Source: Kitasatospora sp. MAA19 (GTDB taxonomy: Bacteria; Actinomycetota; Actinomycetes; Streptomycetales; Streptomycetaceae). From it: DNA of 64,000 bases. The notes beneath the pieces are model-generated. The model was not told the origin of the DNA. It made no database searches and was given only the letters and a program-made list of their open reading frames with translations. Each line of letters opens with the position of its first letter. Position 1 is the first letter of the stretch. The stretch is taken from NCBI RefSeq assembly GCF_029894125.1, contig NZ_JARXYZ010000003.1, positions 186,001-250,000 on the forward strand, in the 5' to 3' direction. The translations under genes and the position numbers were made by a program. Of the stretch, positions 61,248-64,000 are shown in pieces.

Positions 61248-63783
61248 GCACGGGGTCCTCCCGAGTGGCGGCGGGCAGGGTGAGCAACATGGTGGTGCCG
61301 CCCCCGGGGGTGTCCTCGACCTCAAGGCTGCCGCCCATGGCCTCGGCCAGGCCGCGGGAGAGCGCGAGGCCGAGGCCGACTCCGCTGGTGTTGTCGGTGT
61401 CGCCGAGGCGCTGGAAGGGCAGGAAGACCCGGTCGCGCTCCTCGGGGGCGATGCCGGGGCCGCGGTCGATCACCCGGATCTCGACCTGGTCGGCGTGGTG
61501 GCTGGCGGTCACCAGGACGGGTGCGCCGGGGGCGTTGTGGCGCAGCGCGTTGGTGATCACGTTGGCGAGCACCCGCTCCAGCAGCGGCGGGTCGGCGAGC
61601 ACCGGCGGCGCGGTGTCCAGGTCGAGCGGCTGGACCGGCGCGTACGGGTCGGGGAGGCTGTCGAGGGCCCGGGGCAGGATCTCGTCGAGGTGGGTCTCGG
61701 TGAGGTGCAGGGTGAGCGCGCCGGCCTGGAGGCGGCTCATGTCGAGCAGGTTGTCGACCAGGCGGGTGAGTTTGACCAGCGACTCGTCGGCGGTGGCGAG
61801 GAGTTCGGCCTGGTCCTCGGGCGAGAACTCGACGTCGGGGCTGCGCAGCGAGCCGACCGAGGCGAGCGCGGCGGCGAGCGGGGTGCGCAGGTCGTGGCTG
61901 ACGGCGGCGAGCAGGGCGGTGCGCATCCGGTCGGCGGCCTTGATCGGCTCGACCTCGGCGGCGACCATGGCGAGCCGGTCGCGTTCCAGCGCGACGGCCA
62001 CGTGCGCGGCGAAGGCGGTGAGCACGCGCTGGTCGGCGGCCGGCAGCCGGCGGCCGGTGAGGACCAGGACGGCGTCCGCGCCGACCGGGACCTCGGTGGT
62101 CTCGCTCTGCCCGTCGGCGTCCTCCTGGTGCTCGGTCTCGGAGTGGGCGAGCACCTCGCCGTCGACCCGGGAGAGCAGGGCGACGGCCTGCATGCCGAAG
62201 GCCGTCCGGGACTTCTCCATCAGGGCGGACAGGGCGTCGGCGCCGCGCAGCACGCTGCCGGCCAGGGTGGAGAGGGTCTCGGCCTCGGCGGTGGCGCGGG
62301 CGGCGCGGGTGGTGAGCCGGCTGGCGTGGTCGACCACGGTGGAGACGGCGAGCGCGACGGCGGCGAAGACGACCAGGGCGACGATGTTGTTGGTCTCGCC
62401 GATGGTCAGGGTGTGGATCGGCGGGATGAAGTAGTAGTTGAGCAGCAGCGAGGCGGCGACCGAGGCCAGCAGGGCGGAGGTGGCGCCGCCGAGCAGGGCG
62501 ACGATGACCACGCCGAGCTGGAAGATCAGTGCGTCGGTGGTGAGGTTGATGCTCTCGTGCGCCTGGGAGAGGATCGCGGTCAGCAGCCAGGGCACCACGA
62601 GGCCGGCGACGTAGCCGGCGATGGTGCGGCGCCGGGAGTGGCGGCGGCCGAGCGAGGGCAGCCGGCCGCGGCCGGTGAACTCGTGGGTGACCATGTGGAC
62701 GTCGATGTCCTCGGAGGCGTCCACGGTGGTCTCGCCGATGCCGGGGCCGGTGAGGAAGCGGTTGATCCGGCCGCGACGGCTGGTGCCGAGCACCAGCTGG
62801 GTGGCGTCGTGGGCGCGGGCGAAGGCGAGCAGCGAGGTGGGGATGTCGTCGCCGACCACGACGTGGTAGCTGCCCCCGAGGGTCTCCACCAGCTGCCGCT
62901 GCTGGGCGAGCGCACCGGAGGAGGCGCCGGCCAGGCCGTCGCTGCGGGTGACGTGGACGGCCAGCAGGTCGCCGCCGGCGGTGCGGTCGGCGATCCGGGC
63001 GGCGCGGCGGATCAGGGTCTCGCCCTCGGGGCCGCCGGTGAGGGCGACCACGACGCGTTCGCGGGTCTCCCAGACCCGGTCGATGTTGTGGCTGGCCCGG
63101 TAGTCGCGCAGGCCCTCGTCGACCCGCCCGGCCACCCAGAGCAGGGCGAGTTCGCGCAGGGCGGTGAGGTTGCCGACCCGGAAGTAGTTGGAGAGCGCGG
63201 CGTCCACCTTCTCCGCCCTGTAGACGTTGCCGTGGGCCATCCGGCGGCGCAGCGCCTGCGGGGCCATGTCGACGAGTTCGATCTGGTCGGCCCGGCGCAC
63301 CACCTCGTCCGGGACGGTCTCGCGCTGCGGGATGCCGGTGATCTTCTGGACGACGTCGTTCAGCGATTCCAGGTGCTGGATGTTGACGGTGGTGATGACG
63401 TCGATCCCGGCGGCCAGCAGTTCGTCGACGTCCTGCCAGCGCTTGGCGTGGCGGCCGCCGGGGATGTTGGTGTGCGCCAGTTCGTCGACCAGCACGACGG
63501 CCGGTCGGCGGGCGAGCACGGCGTCGAGGTCCATCTCGTCGAACTCGGCGTCCCGGTAGGAGCGCTGGACGCGCGGCAGGACCTCCAGGCCGTCCAGCAT
63601 GCCCTCGGTGTGGCGGCGGCCGTGGCACTCGATGTACCCGACCACGACGTCGGCCCCGCGCTCCTGTCTGCGCCGGGCCTCGTCCAGCATCCGGTAGGTC
63701 TTGCCGACCCCCGGGGCGGAACCGAGGTACACCCTCAGCCGGCCGCCGCGGATGCCGGTGCCGGGGGTGAGGTCGCGGGCCAT
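61240..63783 (-). CDS. kdpD: KdpD sensor kinase
   Basis: An 847-residue kinase that senses potassium limitation. Domains: KdpD N-terminal with Walker-like GSAPGVGKTYRML (21-33) and VLVDELAHTNIPGGR; a universal-stress-like domain (VLGTSRRGRINRFLTGPGIG); about four membrane helices (about 405-495); a GAF-like region; HisKA AAVSHDLRTPLAAALA with the phospho-His; and an ATPase domain with NALRHNAPG and GVGLGLALSRGLAEAMGG. All key residues are intact. The start is ATG at 63783 or GTG two codons earlier. Confidence 0.96.
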   Translation of the reverse strand: MARDLTPGTGIRGGRLRVYLGSAPGVGKTYRMLDEARRRQERGADVVVGYIECHGRRHTEGMLDGLEVLPRVQRSYRDAEFDEMDLDAVLARRPAVVLVDELAHTNIPGGRHAKRWQDVDELLAAGIDVITTVNIQHLESLNDVVQKITGIPQRETVPDEVVRRADQIELVDMAPQALRRRMAHGNVYRAEKVDAALSNYFRVGNLTALRELALLWVAGRVDEGLRDYRASHNIDRVWETRERVVVALTGGPEGETLIRRAARIADRTAGGDLLAVHVTRSDGLAGASSGALAQQRQLVETLGGSYHVVVGDDIPTSLLAFARAHDATQLVLGTSRRGRINRFLTGPGIGETTVDASEDIDVHMVTHEFTGRGRLPSLGRRHSRRRTIAGYVAGLVVPWLLTAILSQAHESINLTTDALIFQLGVVIVALLGGATSALLASVAASLLLNYYFIPPIHTLTIGETNNIVALVVFAAVALAVSTVVDHASRLTTRAARATAEAETLSTLAGSVLRGADALSALMEKSRTAFGMQAVALLSRVDGEVLAHSETEHQEDADGQSETTEVPVGADAVLVLTGRRLPAADQRVLTAFAAHVAVALERDRLAMVAAEVEPIKAADRMRTALLAAVSHDLRTPLAAALASVGSLRSPDVEFSPEDQAELLATADESLVKLTRLVDNLLDMSRLQAGALTLHLTETHLDEILPRALDSLPDPYAPVQPLDLDTAPPVLADPPLLERVLANVITNALRHNAPGAPVLVTASHHADQVEIRVIDRGPGIAPEERDRVFLPFQRLGDTDNTSGVGLGLALSRGLAEAMGGSLEVEDTPGGGTTMLLTLPAATREDPVHE

Positions 63784-63922
63784 GGGCACTGCTCTTTCGT
63801 TCCTGCGAGGGCGGCCGACAGGCGTCCTCGTGCCGGGGTCGGGACGTACGGCGGCCGACCCGGGCGCGGGGATGGTGCCCCGGCCCGGGTCGGCCCGTTT
63901 CACGGATCCAGCCGTTGGCCTG

Positions 63923-64000
63923 TCACTTCTGTTCCGCGAGTGCCCGGTTGAGCAGGACGACGTTGACGCCCTCCTGGCCGAGGAAGCCGAGCGAGCGGCC
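63923..64000 (-). CDS. kdpC: potassium-transporting ATPase subunit KdpC (3' end only)
   Basis: The last 25 codons run in from the right edge: GRSLGFLGQEGVNVVLLNRA then LAEQK and stop. LGFLG-x-x-x-VNV-x-x-LN-x-AL is the KdpC C-terminal signature. KdpC stabilises the KdpFABC potassium pump on the outer side of the membrane. It lies about 140 bp upstream of kdpD on the same strand, matching a kdpFABC-DE order. The rest is outside the window. Confidence 0.85.
   Translation of the reverse strand, partial: GRSLGFLGQEGVNVVLLNRALAEQK

Overview
The window is very high-GC DNA with the housekeeping gene order of a streptomycete: secE-nusG-rplK-rplA, rplJ-rplL, rpoB-rpoC, rpsL-rpsG-fusA-tuf and the start of the S10 operon (rpsJ-rplC-rplD), all on the minus strand. 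GTG starts and 4-base GTGA/ATGA overlaps are frequent. Actinobacterial features include a NusG with a long acidic N-terminal extension, tRNA-Trp beside secE, and KdpD/KdpE. The family Streptomycetaceae is well supported. A Kitasatospora-like genus is only an inference, from the surface-glycan genes placed between tuf and rpsJ.

Layout. 1-1415: 5' end of the S10 operon. 1806-16485: a cell-surface glycan locus between the S10 and str operons. It holds two head-to-head, AftA-like GT-C glycosyltransferases, three GT2 glycosyltransferases, a DUF2304 protein, a flippase-like exporter, a GtrA-like protein, a large polytopic membrane protein, and all four dTDP-L-rhamnose genes split into rfbBD (minus) and rfbAC (plus). 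16676-21364: str operon with its promoter. 21540-34687: accessory block with a DUF1707/DUF4190 protein, an ABC exporter, a DUF2786 protein, an ADP-ribosylglycohydrolase, a lipoprotein serpin, a remnant of a second ADP-ribosylglycohydrolase, a P450, a Sir2 deacetylase, a membrane protein, a NarL-type two-component system and a DUF4097 lipoprotein. 34857-34930: initiator tRNA-Met. 35075-42543: rpoC and rpoB. 43245-44280: rplL and rplJ. 44640-47833: a tandem family of lipoproteins, one of them decayed. 48004-51091: rplA, rplK, nusG, secE, tRNA-Trp. 51376-58486: aspC, add, murB, an MFS exporter with its TetR regulator, two MaoC-type dehydratases and rpmG. 58570-58758: tRNA-Met and tRNA-Thr. 59045-60316: an amidohydrolase-fold protein with an eroded metal site. 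60573-64000: kdpE, kdpD and the end of kdpC.

How it works together. Most of the window is transcription and translation machinery, punctuated by strong GC-rich hairpins. The rfb genes make dTDP-L-rhamnose. The GT2, DPM1-like, GtrA/GtrB-like and GT-C proteins look like a lipid-linked pathway that moves sugars across the membrane and adds them to a wall polymer. The pair of AftA-like enzymes beside a complete rhamnose pathway is the most interesting system here. Other notable items are the serpin, the degenerate amidohydrolase, the gene remnants, and two matching palindromes that look like operators for the TetR regulator.
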